64,000 nt of DNA from Streptomyces sp. 35G-GA-8 (GTDB lineage Bacteria; Actinomycetota; Actinomycetes; Streptomycetales; Streptomycetaceae): the NCBI RefSeq assembly GCF_023534745.1, contig NZ_JAMHJQ010000017.1:1-64000 (forward strand), in the 5' to 3' direction. Positions 50,110 to 61,321 of this stretch are shown piece after piece. The notes beneath the pieces were generated by a model. That model ran no database searches and was not told the DNA's origin. It saw only the letters and a list, made by a program, of their open reading frames with translations. The translations under genes were made by a program, and so were the position numbers. Numbering within the stretch: the first letter of the stretch is position 1; every line of letters begins with the position of its first letter.

Positions 50110-50145
50110 ACGGCCTGCGAATCAAAGGATTGATACGCAGGCCGT
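50110..50145. terminator. Bidirectional hairpin between tRNA-Leu and rdgB
   Basis: Ten-base perfect arms ACGGCCTGCG and CGCAGGCCGT enclose a further small hairpin (AATC/GATT). It lies directly after the tRNA and 17 bp beyond the rdgB stop on the other strand, so it can end both transcripts. Confidence 0.75.
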
Positions 50146-50162
50146 TTGCGTGCTCCCGGCGG

Positions 50163-50765
50163 TCAGCCCAGGAGCTCCTTGACGACCGGGACCAGGGCCC
50201 GGAACGCCTTGCCCCGGTGGCTGATCGCGTTCTTCTCCGCCGGGGACAGCTCCGCGCAGGTACGGGTTTCGCCGGACGGCTGGAGGATCGGGTCGTAGCC
50301 GAAGCCGCCGGTACCGGACGGGGACTCCCGGAGGGTGCCCAGGAGGCGGCCCTCGACCACGCGTTCCGTGCCGTCCGGCAGTGCCAGCGCCGCCGCGCAG
50401 AAGAAGTGGGCGGCGCGGTGGGGTGCGGCGATGTCGGAGAGCTGGGCCAGGAGCAGGTTCAGGTTGGCTGTGTCGTCGCCGTGCGCGCCCGCCCAGCGGG
50501 CGGAGAAGATGCCGGGGGCGCCGCCGAGGACGTCGACACAGAGGCCGGAGTCGTCGGCCACGGCCGGGAGGCCGGTGGCGTCGGCGAGTGCGTGCGCCTT
50601 CAGGAGCGCGTTCTCGGCGAAGGTGACGCCGGTTTCCTTGACGTCGGGGATGTCGGGATAGGCGTCCGCGCCGACGAGGTCGTGGGGCAGACCCGCGTCG
50701 GCGAGGATGGCCCGGAGTTCGGTGAGTTTCCCGGCGTTCCGGGTGGCGAGGATCAGGCGGGTCAT
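50163..50765 (-). CDS. rdgB: XTP/dITP diphosphatase (non-canonical purine NTP pyrophosphatase)
   Basis: The 200-residue enzyme has the Ham1/RdgB motifs LILATRNAGKLTEL at the N-terminus, FAENALLKA, VADDSGLCVD and SGTGGFGYDPI, and SHRGKAFRAL near the end. It hydrolyses dITP, XTP and ITP to monophosphates, keeping them out of DNA. It is downstream of rph with a small lipoprotein gene between, the familiar actinobacterial rph-rdgB pairing. Confidence 0.95.
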   Translation of the reverse strand: MTRLILATRNAGKLTELRAILADAGLPHDLVGADAYPDIPDVKETGVTFAENALLKAHALADATGLPAVADDSGLCVDVLGGAPGIFSARWAGAHGDDTANLNLLLAQLSDIAAPHRAAHFFCAAALALPDGTERVVEGRLLGTLRESPSGTGGFGYDPILQPSGETRTCAELSPAEKNAISHRGKAFRALVPVVKELLG

Positions 50766-50799
50766 GCCCCCAGTATCGGACCGGTCCCGGCGTGGCCGG

Positions 50800-51198
50800 T
50801 CAGGGGGTGCAGATCTTGCCGATCTCGGACGCGGCGTCGGTGATGGGAGCGAGATCGGGGGCGGTGTCCCCGTTCTTGACGGCCGTACGGACGTTGTCGA
50901 CGCCCTTGCCCAGGTCGTCGACGGCCTTGCTCAGGTCGGCGTTGTCGGTCTGGTCCCCGAGGGTGTCGAGCTTGTTGTCGATGTCGTTGAGCGTCTCGTC
51001 GATCTTGAGCGGGTTGTCCCCGGCGTTGGAGACGGCCTGCTGGAGGTCGTTGACGCTGCCCGCGATGGCATCGGCGGTCTTGACGCAGTCCAGCGCCTTG
51101 TCGAGGGCGCCGCAGCCGGCCGTGAGGGGCAGGGCGAGTGCGGCGGTGGCGGCGAGTGCCAGGGTGATGCGGCGTCGGCGTATCGGCGCGGCGGACAT
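50800..51198 (-). CDS. Small secreted lipoprotein of unknown function
   Basis: The 132-residue product has a signal peptide and the lipobox LTAGC, followed by a helical, Asp/Asn-rich region with heptad-like spacing (SVNDLQQAVSNAGDNPL, DETLNDIDNKLDTLGDQ, KAVDDLGKGVDNVRTAV). Two conserved-looking Cys remain (DCVK and ICTP). No family is recognised. It is probably an exposed helical-bundle lipoprotein. It lies between rph and rdgB, separated from rph by a strong hairpin, and is thus likely transcribed from its own promoter. Confidence 0.75.
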   Translation of the reverse strand: MSAAPIRRRRITLALAATAALALPLTAGCGALDKALDCVKTADAIAGSVNDLQQAVSNAGDNPLKIDETLNDIDNKLDTLGDQTDNADLSKAVDDLGKGVDNVRTAVKNGDTAPDLAPITDAASEIGKICTP

Positions 51199-51223
51199 GG
51201 CGCGGTTCCTCTCCGAGGTGTGG

Positions 51224-51253
51224 ACGGGCGCACGGTTCGGTCCGTGCGCCCGT
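51224..51253 (-). terminator. Hairpin between rph and the lipoprotein gene
   Basis: A 12-bp perfect stem (ACGGGCGCACGG and complement) closes a TTCGGT loop, 26 bp before the lipoprotein ATG and 124 bp after the rph stop. It may end the rph transcript or act in the lipoprotein's leader. Confidence 0.6.
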
Positions 51254-51376
51254 GTGGGTGGAGACGCCCCGGGGTTGTTCTTGGTTGCGTCTTTACCCGG
51301 CGGCCCCGGCCGGGAAGGCGCCGCTAGAGCGTGCGTGCCGGACGCCGCCGGGCAGGCGGGACTTTGAAGACACGCC

Positions 51377-52108
51377 CTAGAGGGTCTGGTCGAGCGCCGA
51401 CCGCTGGATCGCGGCGAGGTCGGCGCAGCCGCCGGTGGCGAGATCGAGGAGCGCGTTCAGTTCCTTGCGGTCGAAGGGCTCGGCCTCGGCGGTGCCCTGG
51501 ACCTCGACGAAGCGGCCGTCGCCGGTGCAGACGACGTTCATGTCGGTCTCGGCGCGGACGTCCTCCTCGTAGCAGAGGTCGAGGAGGGGGGTGCCGTCGA
51601 CGATGCCGACGCTCACGGCGGCGACGGTACCGGTCAGTGGGCGGCGTCCGGCCTTGACGATCTTCTTGCCCTGGGCCCAGGCGACGGCGTCGGCGAGGGC
51701 GACATAGGCGCCGGTGATGGCCGCGGTACGGGTGCCGCCGTCGGCCTGGAGTACATCGCAGTCCAGGACGATGGTGGTCTCGCCGAGCGCCTTGTAGTCG
51801 ATGACGGCGCGCAGGGACCGGCCGATGAGACGGCTGATCTCGTGGGTACGGCCGCCGATCTTGCCGCGTACGGATTCGCGGTCGCCGCGGGTGTTCGTCG
51901 AGCGCGGCAGCATCGAGTACTCGGCGGTGACCCAGCCTTCGCCGCTGCCCTTGCGCCAGCGCGGGACGCCCTCGGTGACGGAGGCGGTGCAGAAGACCTT
52001 CGTGTCGCCGAAGGAGATGAGGACAGAGCCCTCGGCGTGCTTGCTCCATCCACGTTCGATGGTGACGGGACGGAGCTGTTCGGGGGTTCGGCCGTCGATA
52101 CGAGACAT
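51377..52108 (-). CDS. rph: Ribonuclease PH
   Basis: The 243-residue phosphorolytic exoribonuclease has the RNase PH signatures [31 protein letters not shown], the phosphate-binding region GRSLRAVID, and [19 protein letters not shown]. It trims tRNA 3' ends using phosphate and forms hexameric rings. The start ATG at 52108 is standard. Confidence 0.96.
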   Translation of the reverse strand: MSRIDGRTPEQLRPVTIERGWSKHAEGSVLISFGDTKVFCTASVTEGVPRWRKGSGEGWVTAEYSMLPRSTNTRGDRESVRGKIGGRTHEISRLIGRSLRAVIDYKALGETTIVLDCDVLQADGGTRTAAITGAYVALADAVAWAQGKKIVKAGRRPLTGTVAAVSVGIVDGTPLLDLCYEEDVRAETDMNVVCTGDGRFVEVQGTAEAEPFDRKELNALLDLATGGCADLAAIQRSALDQTL

Positions 52109-52135
52109 GGGCCCGAGCCTATAGGGACCCGCGCG

Positions 52136-52169
52136 AAGGGCCTGTTCCGGTGGTCCGGATCAGGCCCTT
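52136..52169 (-). terminator. Hairpin after nagF
   Basis: AAGGGCCTG and CAGGCCCTT form a 9-bp stem with an inner CCGG/CCGG pair, 28 bp past the nagF stop and before the rph start. Confidence 0.6.
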
Positions 52170-52196
52170 GGGTGGTTCTGGGGGGCTCTCAGCGCT

Positions 52197-52430
52197 TCAC
52201 ATCATGTCTTCGATCTCACTGGCGATGGGGTCGGCGTCGGTGCCGATGACGACCTGGATCGCGGTGCCCATCTTCACGACACCGTGGGCGCCGGCGGCCT
52301 TCAGGGCGGTCTCGTCGACGAGGTCGGGGTCGACGACCTCGGTGCGCAGGCGGGTGATGCAGCCCTCGACCTCTTCGATGTTGTCGAGTCCGCCGAGCCC
52401 GGCGACGATCTTCTCAGCCTTGGTGGCCAT
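52197..52430 (-). CDS. nagF: PTS enzyme IIB component for N-acetylglucosamine
   Basis: The 77-residue protein is a stand-alone EIIB domain of the glucose/GlcNAc family with the phosphorylation site Cys24 in VEGCITRLRTEV. It passes phosphate from EIIA (Crr) to the sugar held by the EIIC permeases encoded divergently. The same nagF-nagE1-nagE2 arrangement is known in S. coelicolor. A dre site lies in the shared intergenic region, so DasR should control it. Confidence 0.92.
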   Translation of the reverse strand: MATKAEKIVAGLGGLDNIEEVEGCITRLRTEVVDPDLVDETALKAAGAHGVVKMGTAIQVVIGTDADPIASEIEDMM

Positions 52431-52593
52431 GTCTTTCTCCCTGACTGTCGAACTGACTGACGCAAAGCACTGTGGACCGTTTCGTCACGGTAACGCACGG
52501 TTGGACCATCTTCACGGGCGCGCGTTCACCACGTACCCAATGATGACGATCAACGGCGCCCCGCCCGCGACCGGCCCTCGGGAGCCTATCGCA

Positions 52594-52609
52594 ACTGGTC
52601 TACACCAGT
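52594..52609. promoter_or_regulatory. DasR-responsive element (dre) before nagE1
   Basis: ACTGGTCTACACCAGT matches the DasR consensus A(G/C)TGGTCTAGACCA(G/C)T except at one central position. It lies 23 bp before nagE1 and upstream of the divergent nagF. DasR releases it when glucosamine-6-phosphate accumulates. Confidence 0.9.
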
Positions 52610-52631
52610 CGGGAACGACGAGAGGGTGCCG

Positions 52632-53915
52632 ATGAGCTCCGACAGCACGGCAGCGCCGCGGCGGAGGCCGGCGCCGCCGTGGAAGAGCTGGCGGAACGGA
52701 TTGTTCCAGGGGCTTCAGAAGATCGGCCGCAGTCTCCAGCTCCCGGTGGCGGTACTGCCCGCCGCCGGGCTGCTCGTCAGCCTCGGGAATCTCTTCGCCG
52801 CGTATCTGCACGGTCCGTTCTGGGACAGGACCGCGAAGGTGCTGAGCCTGGGCGGCGGCGCCATTCTGGACGGCGCGTTCGGGCTGCCGCTGCTCTTCTG
52901 CATCGGGGTCGCGATCGGCTTCGCCAAGAAGGCGGACGGCTCCACCGCGCTGGCCGCGGTCGTCGGTTTCCTCGTCTACCACGGTGTGCTGGCCGCCTTC
53001 CCGGTGGGCGGCTCGGTGACGAAGGCGAGGCCCGAGGGCATCCCGCAGAACCCCGGGGTGCTCGGCGGCATTCTGATCGGGCTGCTCACGGCGATCGTCT
53101 GGCAGCGGTTCCACCGTACGAAACTGGTCGACTGGCTCGGCTTCTTCAACGGCCGCCGTCTGGTGCCGATCCTGATGGCCTTCATCTGCACCCTTCTCGG
53201 CGTGGCCTTCGGACTGCTGTGGCAGCCGGTCGGGGACGCGCTGACCGCGTTCGCCAAACAGCTGATCGATCTGGGCGCGTGGGGCGCGGGCATCTTCGGG
53301 GTCGCCAACCGGCTGCTCATCCCCATCGGCCTGCACCAGTTCCTGAACACCTTCTTCTGGTTCCAGGCCGGTCAGTACACCAAGCCGGACGGCACCGTCG
53401 TGATGGGCGATCTGACCCGGTTCTTCGCCGGGGACCCCTCGGCGGGCCAGTTCATGTCCGGGTTCTTCCCGATCATGATGTTCGGTCTGCCGGCCGCCGC
53501 GCTCGCCATCGCGCACAGCGCGCGCCCCGAGCACCGCAAGAGGGTGACGGGCCTGATGGCCTCCCTCGCGCTGACCTCGTTCGTCACGGGCGTGACCGAG
53601 CCGCTGGAGTTCTCCTTCATGTTCGCCGCGCCCCTGCTGTACGGTGCGCACGCGCTGCTGACCGGTGCCTCGATGGCGATCACCTGGGCGCTGGGGGTGC
53701 ACGCGGGGTTCAGCTTCTCGGCCGGCCTGATCGACTATGTGGTCAACTGGCACCTCGACACCAAGCCCTGGCTGATCATTCCGATCGGCCTGTGCTTCGC
53801 CGTCGTGTACTACGCGGTGTTCCGCGTCGCGATCAGGGCGTTCGCCATCCCGACCCCGGGCAATGAGCCGGAGGAACTGGAACAGGCCGTGGAGAAGCAG
53901 AACACCCAGCCCTGA
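52632..53915 (+). CDS. nagE1: PTS N-acetylglucosamine permease EIIC (NagE1 type)
   Basis: The 427-residue EIIC protein has about ten membrane segments and the glucose-family motifs PVAVLPAAGLLVSLGN, IGFAKKADGSTALAAVVGF, GIFGVANRLLIPIGLHQ and GVTEPLEFSFMF. It lacks fused IIA or IIB domains, so it uses NagF and Crr. The ATG at 52632 has GAGAGGG upstream and was preferred to GTG 52626. In S. coelicolor NagE1 is the lesser GlcNAc transporter. It has a single dre site. Confidence 0.9.
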   Translation: MSSDSTAAPRRRPAPPWKSWRNGLFQGLQKIGRSLQLPVAVLPAAGLLVSLGNLFAAYLHGPFWDRTAKVLSLGGGAILDGAFGLPLLFCIGVAIGFAKKADGSTALAAVVGFLVYHGVLAAFPVGGSVTKARPEGIPQNPGVLGGILIGLLTAIVWQRFHRTKLVDWLGFFNGRRLVPILMAFICTLLGVAFGLLWQPVGDALTAFAKQLIDLGAWGAGIFGVANRLLIPIGLHQFLNTFFWFQAGQYTKPDGTVVMGDLTRFFAGDPSAGQFMSGFFPIMMFGLPAAALAIAHSARPEHRKRVTGLMASLALTSFVTGVTEPLEFSFMFAAPLLYGAHALLTGASMAITWALGVHAGFSFSAGLIDYVVNWHLDTKPWLIIPIGLCFAVVYYAVFRVAIRAFAIPTPGNEPEELEQAVEKQNTQP

Positions 53916-53992
53916 CGACGGTGACTATGGCCCAGGCCACAGTCTCCAATATCGCCGTCGCAGGTTCCTTATGTGATTCACACCGTGCTACA

Positions 53993-54024
53993 ACTGGTCT
54001 ACACCACTGATGGTGTAGACCACG
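53993..54024. promoter_or_regulatory. Tandem dre sites before nagE2
   Basis: ACTGGTCTACACCACT (53993-54008) is followed directly by GATGGTGTAGACCACG (54009-54024). Both match the DasR consensus core and their centres are 16 bp apart. They end 34 bp before the nagE2 start. Confidence 0.9.
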
Positions 54025-54058
54025 CGGCCGTGTGCCGTGTTCCCCCTGGAGGAAGTTG

Positions 54059-55342
<1,284 letters not shown>

Positions 55343-55356
55343 CCTCCCCGCACGCT

Positions 55357-55396
55357 CCGTGGGCCCGGCCGTTGTCAGGAACGGCCGGGCCCACGG
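55357..55396. terminator. Long bidirectional terminator
   Basis: Perfect 17-bp arms starting CCGTGGGCCCGGCC enclose the loop GTCAGG. It lies 15 bp after the nagE2 stop and 22 bp beyond the convergent MBL gene's stop, and can serve both. Confidence 0.9.
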
Positions 55397-55418
55397 CTGT
55401 GCGTGGCCCGGCTGCCCG

Positions 55419-56171
55419 TCAGATCTCGTACACCGTGCCGGGAACGGCCAGCTCCGCCGGGCCCGCGTAGACATCGCGCGCGTCGGCCAGGTTCCGCTCG
55501 GCGTCCGTCCACGGCGGGATATGCGTGAGCACAAGCCTGCGCGCCCGCGCCCGCGCGGCATGGGCGCCGGCCTCACGGCCATTCAGATGGAGCCCCACGA
55601 CATCCTCCTTGCCGTGTGTGAAGGCCGCCTCGCAGAGGAACAGATCCGTATCCTCCGCCAGCTCCACCAGCGGCTCGCACACACCGGTGTCCCCCGAGTA
55701 CGTGAGCGACCGGCCGCCGTGCTCGACCCGGATACCGAAGGTGTCGACGGGGTGCGCGACCTTCTCCGTCCGTACCGAGAAGGGGCCGATGTCGAAGGAG
55801 CCCGGCTTGAGCGTGTGGAAGTCGAAGACCTCGCTCATCGACTTGTCGGAGGGCGTGTCCGCGTACGCCGTGGTAAGGCGCTGCTCGGTGCCCTCGGGGC
55901 CGTAGACGGGCATGGCGTCACACCGTCCGCCGTCGAACCGGTAGTAACGGGCGACGAAGTAGGCGCACATGTCGATGCAGTGATCGGCGTGGAGATGGCT
56001 GAGGAAAATGGCGTCGAGGTCGTAGAGACCAACGTGGCGCTGCAGCTCGCCGAGGGCGCCGTTACCCATGTCGAGGAGCAGCCGGAAGCCGTCGGCCTCT
56101 ACGAGGTAACTGGAGCAGGCCGATCCCGCGGAGGGGAACGAGCCTGAACAGCCGACGACGGTGAGCTTCAT
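55419..56171 (-). CDS. MBL-fold metallohydrolase (RNase Z/ElaC-like)
   Basis: The 250-residue enzyme has the metallo-beta-lactamase motif LSHLHADHCID, with further ligands in KVAHPVDTF, YSGDTGV and VLTHIPPW. The N-terminus MKLTVVGCSGSFP is typical of the ElaC/PQQ-B-like branch. It is a zinc-dependent hydrolase of unknown substrate, with tRNA 3' processing or phosphodiester hydrolysis as possibilities. GGAGG precedes the ATG. The long intergenic region in front holds inverted repeats. Confidence 0.85.
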   Translation of the reverse strand: MKLTVVGCSGSFPSAGSACSSYLVEADGFRLLLDMGNGALGELQRHVGLYDLDAIFLSHLHADHCIDMCAYFVARYYRFDGGRCDAMPVYGPEGTEQRLTTAYADTPSDKSMSEVFDFHTLKPGSFDIGPFSVRTEKVAHPVDTFGIRVEHGGRSLTYSGDTGVCEPLVELAEDTDLFLCEAAFTHGKEDVVGLHLNGREAGAHAARARARRLVLTHIPPWTDAERNLADARDVYAGPAELAVPGTVYEI

Positions 56172-56390
56172 GGAGCGGGAACCTCCGTGGCATGGAAGGG
56201 GGGCGACGGGGGTCGTGCGGTTCGTCGAGCGTAAGGCGCGAAAGGGTGGGTCGCTCCTCCACAGTGGGCCGTTGTGGGGGAACTCACCTGGCCTGTCACC
56301 GGTTCGGCGTTGCGCCTCCGGCGGGGGCGGCGGGGTGCGGGTGCGGTTGCGTGCGTTGTGGTGCCGGGGGCCGGGGCCTCCGGAGGTACA

Positions 56391-56479
56391 TGTCCGGACG
56401 GCATGATTTACGGCGCGCAACGGGCCAGTCGTTGGTTCGGGCGTCCGCGCGCCACAAATCACGCTTTAGTGTCCGGACA
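56391..56479. repeat. Intergenic long inverted repeat, unit 1
   Basis: The 89-bp unit starts and ends with TGTCCGGAC/GTCCGGACA and carries an inner inverted pair, TGATTTACGGCGCGC (56404-56418) and GCGCGCCACAAATCA (56447-56461). It can fold into an imperfect long hairpin. It lies in the 593-bp gap between cysM and the MBL gene, where I see no coding sequence. A related unit follows 104 bp later. Confidence 0.75.
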
Positions 56480-56582
56480 CGCACCTCCTACGACCCCGAC
56501 CCCCTCCCGCCCGTGGGCACACTCGGCCTCGCGGTCGGCAGGGCCCGCTTGTGCGGGTGGTGAAGGGGGGCGCGCAGGGGTC

Positions 56583-56675
56583 GTGTCCGGGACGTAGAGC
56601 GTGATTTGTGGCGCGCGACCGCCCGCATCCCAACTGTGGCCGGAGTCGCGCCGTAAATCATGCAGTCCCGGACGC
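56583..56675. repeat. Intergenic long inverted repeat, unit 2
   Basis: This 93-bp relative of unit 1 has GTGTCCGGGAC near one end and GTCCCGGACGC at the other, with inner copies TGATTTGTGGCGCGC (56602-56616) and GTCGCGCCGTAAATCA (56645-56660). Across both units the TGATTTRYGGCGCG motif occurs four times in alternating orientation. Confidence 0.75.
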
Positions 56676-56764
56676 GAGCCCGGAGCGCACCCCGGCGACA
56701 ACCCGCACACGAAAACCGGCCCCAGCCGAAACGAACCGCAACCACGGCCCCCCGCCGGGATGCG

Positions 56765-58229
<1,465 letters not shown>

Positions 58230-58298
58230 GCGGTCATCGTATCGATTCCCGATCCGCGTTCCGGCATGTGATCTCGTATCCCGGACGGTCCCTATCCG

Positions 58299-59075
58299 TC
58301 AGGCGGACGGCGGGAGATAGACGACGGTCGGCGCGCCGGTGGCGGGGTGCGTGCTGACCTCGGCGGTCACCCCGTAGACGGTGGCGAGCAGCTCGGCGGT
58401 GAAGACATCGTGCGGGGTACCGGAGGCGACGATCCGGCCTTCCTGGAGGACATAGACACGGTCGCAGTAGTACGCGGCGAGGTTCAGATCGTGCAGGGCC
58501 AGCAGATTGGTGGTCCCGGACTCCCTGATCAGGGTGAGGATGTCGAGCTGGTAGCGGATGTCGAGGTGGTTGGTCGGTTCGTCGAGTACGAGCAGGGCGG
58601 GCCGCTGGACCAGGGCGCGGGCGACCAGCGCGCGCTGGCGTTCGCCCCCGGAGAGTGAGGGGAAGGCGCGGTCGGCGAGGGCGGCGATCCCGACGCGGTC
58701 GAGGGCGGCTTCGGCGAGGGCCGTGTCGGCGGCGGTGTCCGCCTCCCAGAAGCGTTTGTGCGGGGAGCGGCCCATCGCGACGACCTCGCGGACGGTCAGC
58801 TCGAAGTCCGGCTGTCCGTCCTGCGGGACGGTGGCGACGCGGCGGGCCCTGGCCTTGGGGGGCATGGTGAGCAGGTCGTCGCCGTCGAGCAGGGCCCGTC
58901 CGTGGCTGGGGCGGAGCGTTCCGTAGACACAGCGCAGGAGGGTGGTCTTGCCGCTGCCGTTGGGGCCGACGAGGCCGACGGTCTCGCCGGGGGCGGCGGT
59001 CAGGTCGGCGCTGTCGACGAGCCGGCGGCCGTCGGCGGCGTAGGAGAGTCCTTCGAGCCGGAGTGTCGCCGTCAT
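58299..59075 (-). CDS. btuD: ABC transporter ATP-binding protein (cobalamin/siderophore importer type)
   Basis: The 258-residue ATPase has Walker A GLVGPNGSGKTTLL, signature LSGGERQR, Walker B LLVLDEPTNHLD and switch LALHDLN, in the FecE/BtuD pattern. The ATG makes a 4-bp ATGA overlap with the permease gene. A cobalamin riboswitch controls the operon, which points to B12 or another corrinoid rather than an iron siderophore as cargo. Confidence 0.87.
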   Translation of the reverse strand: MTATLRLEGLSYAADGRRLVDSADLTAAPGETVGLVGPNGSGKTTLLRCVYGTLRPSHGRALLDGDDLLTMPPKARARRVATVPQDGQPDFELTVREVVAMGRSPHKRFWEADTAADTALAEAALDRVGIAALADRAFPSLSGGERQRALVARALVQRPALLVLDEPTNHLDIRYQLDILTLIRESGTTNLLALHDLNLAAYYCDRVYVLQEGRIVASGTPHDVFTAELLATVYGVTAEVSTHPATGAPTVVYLPPSA

Positions 59076-60112
59076 GCGGGGGCTCCTTCGGGGCGGCGGC
59101 GCATCAGCCACAGGAGGGCGGGGCCGCCGGTGAGCGCGGTGAGGACGCCGACGGGCACGTCCTGGGGCGCGGCGACGGTACGGGCCGCGAGGTCGGCGGC
59201 GACGAGGAGGACGGCTCCGCCCAGCGCCGCGACCGGCAGCAGGGCCCGGTGGCCCGCGCCGACGACCATTCTGGCGGCGTGCGGGACGAGCAGTCCGATG
59301 AAGCCGACGGCGCCGCTCGCGGCCACCAGCACGCCGGTGACCAGGGAGGCGAGGACGAAGACCGCGGCGCGGAAGCGCCCGGTGTCCAGGCCCAGCACGG
59401 TCGCGCCCTCCTCGCCCGCCAGCAGCAGATCGAGCGGCCGGGCGAGCGCCATGAGCAGCGTGGTGCCGAGGGTGAGGACGGTCGCGGGCAGGACCAGGGT
59501 GGACCAGCGGGCGCTGCCGAGGCCGCCGAAGGTCCAGTAGACGGCTTCCTGGAAGTGCTCGGGGCGGGCCGAGATGATCAGGATGAGGGTGGTGAGCGCG
59601 GAGAGGATGTACGAGACGGTGACCCCGGCGAGGACGAGCCTGCCGCCGGTCATCGTGGACCGGCGGCGGGCCAGCCCGTACACCAGCGCCAGTGCGACGA
59701 GCGAGCCGGCGAAGGCCGCGGCGGGCATGGCGACGGTGGTGGTGATCCCGCCGCCGATGCCGAGGACCATGACCAGTACGGCGCCGGCGGACGCTCCGGA
59801 GGAGATGCCGAGGAGGAAGGGGTCGGCGAGCCGGTTGCGTACGAGCGCCTGGAGGACGGTGCCGACGACGGCGAGCCCGGCGCCGACGACCACGCCGAGC
59901 AGCACGCGGGGCAGCCGTACGTCGAGCACGATGGTGCGGAAGGGGCCCGGCTCGGCGCCGCCGGTGAGGATGGTGATCACCTGGCCTGGCGGGATGCGTA
60001 CGGAGCCGAGGGCGAGGCCCGCCACGACGGCCGCGGCGAGCGCCGCGGCGAGGCAGCCGAGCACCAGGGTGTAGCGCAGCCGCCCGTGGCCGGGCGGGGT
60101 GGTCCGGGTCAT
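59072..60112 (-). CDS. btuC: FecCD/BtuC-type permease
   Basis: The 346-residue permease has about ten helices and the FecCD signatures RLPRVLLGVVVGAGLAVVG, LLGISSGASAGAV and GAVGFIGLLVPHAARMVVG. It forms the homodimeric channel with the ATPase. Ten bases separate its start from the stop of the binding protein gene. Confidence 0.9.
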   Translation of the reverse strand: MTRTTPPGHGRLRYTLVLGCLAAALAAAVVAGLALGSVRIPPGQVITILTGGAEPGPFRTIVLDVRLPRVLLGVVVGAGLAVVGTVLQALVRNRLADPFLLGISSGASAGAVLVMVLGIGGGITTTVAMPAAAFAGSLVALALVYGLARRRSTMTGGRLVLAGVTVSYILSALTTLILIISARPEHFQEAVYWTFGGLGSARWSTLVLPATVLTLGTTLLMALARPLDLLLAGEEGATVLGLDTGRFRAAVFVLASLVTGVLVAASGAVGFIGLLVPHAARMVVGAGHRALLPVAALGGAVLLVAADLAARTVAAPQDVPVGVLTALTGGPALLWLMRRRPEGAPA

Positions 60113-60122
60113 GGCCGGGGGC

Positions 60123-61130
60123 TTACTTGACGGACTCGGGGTGGAGTTGCGCGGCGAGCCGTTCGATGGCGTCGGGCGCGCGTACGCCGAGGACCACGTC
60201 CGAGAGCGGCATGACGGCGAACCGCTTGTTCCTGATGGCCGGTACGTCCTTGAGCACGGGGTCCTCCAGCAGCCGCTTCTTCTTCTGGGCGACGGTGGTG
60301 GAGCCGTAGTCGTAGATGACGATGACATCGGGCTTGCGGGCGACGACCTGTTCCCAGGTGGCGTCGCCGAAGGACTTGTCGAGGTCGGCGAAGACATTGC
60401 GGCCGCCGGCGCGGGTGATCAGTTCGTTGCCGATGCCCTTGCCGCCGGCGGTGAAGGCGGTCTTGTCGCCGCTGTCGTAGACGAAGACGGAGAGCGGCTC
60501 GACGCCCTTGAGCAGGGCCGCGGTGTCCGTGACCGTGGTGCGGGCGTCGGCGATCCACTTCTCGGCGCGGTCGGCGACGCCGAAGGTGCGGCCGGTCTCG
60601 CGGACCTCCTGGTAGATGTCGTCGAGGGAGGTCCTGTCCTTCGGGCAGTTCTCCAGGTTGAGCCGGGTGTCGATGCCGGCGGCCTTGAGGTCGTCGCGGC
60701 CCCGGCCGTCCTTGGCGGCGAAGGCGCTCGCGTAGCCGCCGTAGACGAAGTCGGGGTTGGCGGCGAGCAGCCGCTCCTTGGAGGGGTACTCCTTGGCCAG
60801 CACCGGGACGCTCTGGTACGCCTTCTCGTAGGCGGGGAGTATCCGGTCGTCCAGCCAGGCGGTGCCGACGAGGGACTTCTCCAGGCCGAGCGCCAGCATC
60901 ACTTCGGTGACGTGCTGGTTCATGGTGACGACCCGCTTCGGCGGCGCCTGATAGGTGGTTTTCACCCCGCAGTTGGTGACGGTGTACGGGAAGCCGGGCG
61001 CGGTGGTCGCGGCCCGCGCGCCGTCCTCCGTGTCCGTGGTGGTGGAGCCGCCGCAGGCGGTGAGCGGGAGCAGTACGGCGGTGATGACGGCGGGCGCGAG
61101 CGCACGGCGGCGCCGGGACAGCACAGACAC
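60123..61130 (-). CDS. btuF: Cobalamin-type ABC transporter substrate-binding lipoprotein
   Basis: The 335-residue protein has a signal peptide and lipobox LLPLTACGG, then a helical-backbone-linked class III binding fold (PPKRVVTMNQHVTEVMLALGL, NPDFVYGGYASAF, RKPDVIVIYDYGS). GTG 61130 has GGAGGAGG upstream and sits just behind the cobalamin riboswitch, so it is the first gene of the importer operon. Assignment to corrinoids rests mainly on the riboswitch. Iron-siderophore binding would look similar. Confidence 0.85.
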   Translation of the reverse strand: MSVLSRRRRALAPAVITAVLLPLTACGGSTTTDTEDGARAATTAPGFPYTVTNCGVKTTYQAPPKRVVTMNQHVTEVMLALGLEKSLVGTAWLDDRILPAYEKAYQSVPVLAKEYPSKERLLAANPDFVYGGYASAFAAKDGRGRDDLKAAGIDTRLNLENCPKDRTSLDDIYQEVRETGRTFGVADRAEKWIADARTTVTDTAALLKGVEPLSVFVYDSGDKTAFTAGGKGIGNELITRAGGRNVFADLDKSFGDATWEQVVARKPDVIVIYDYGSTTVAQKKKRLLEDPVLKDVPAIRNKRFAVMPLSDVVLGVRAPDAIERLAAQLHPESVK

Positions 61131-61177
61131 GGCAGGGCCTCCTCCGGGGGATTTCCGCGTCCCCTGGCTGGTGGGAG

Positions 61178-61287
61178 AAGGGCGGCAGGTCAGTTCCTGG
61201 CTGCCAAGCTGGGCTTGGTCACAGTGGCGGGACCGCGCCGGATTCACACCGGCTTCCTGATCCCCACCGCCTCGGTTCGGCGCTCAG
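61178..61287 (-). ncRNA. Cobalamin (B12) riboswitch
   Basis: The minus strand reads AGCCGGTGTGAATCCGGCGC then GGTCCCGCCACTGTGA, the conserved cobalamin-riboswitch core, followed by GCCAGGAACTGACCTGCC, the 3' B12-box partner. It lies between an upstream hairpin region and the start of the binding protein gene (48 bases). It should shut off the operon when adenosylcobalamin is plentiful. The boundaries are approximate. Confidence 0.93.
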
Positions 61288-61321
61288 TTTGTCAGACAGT
61301 CCGAGCGCCGCGATCAGCGCC

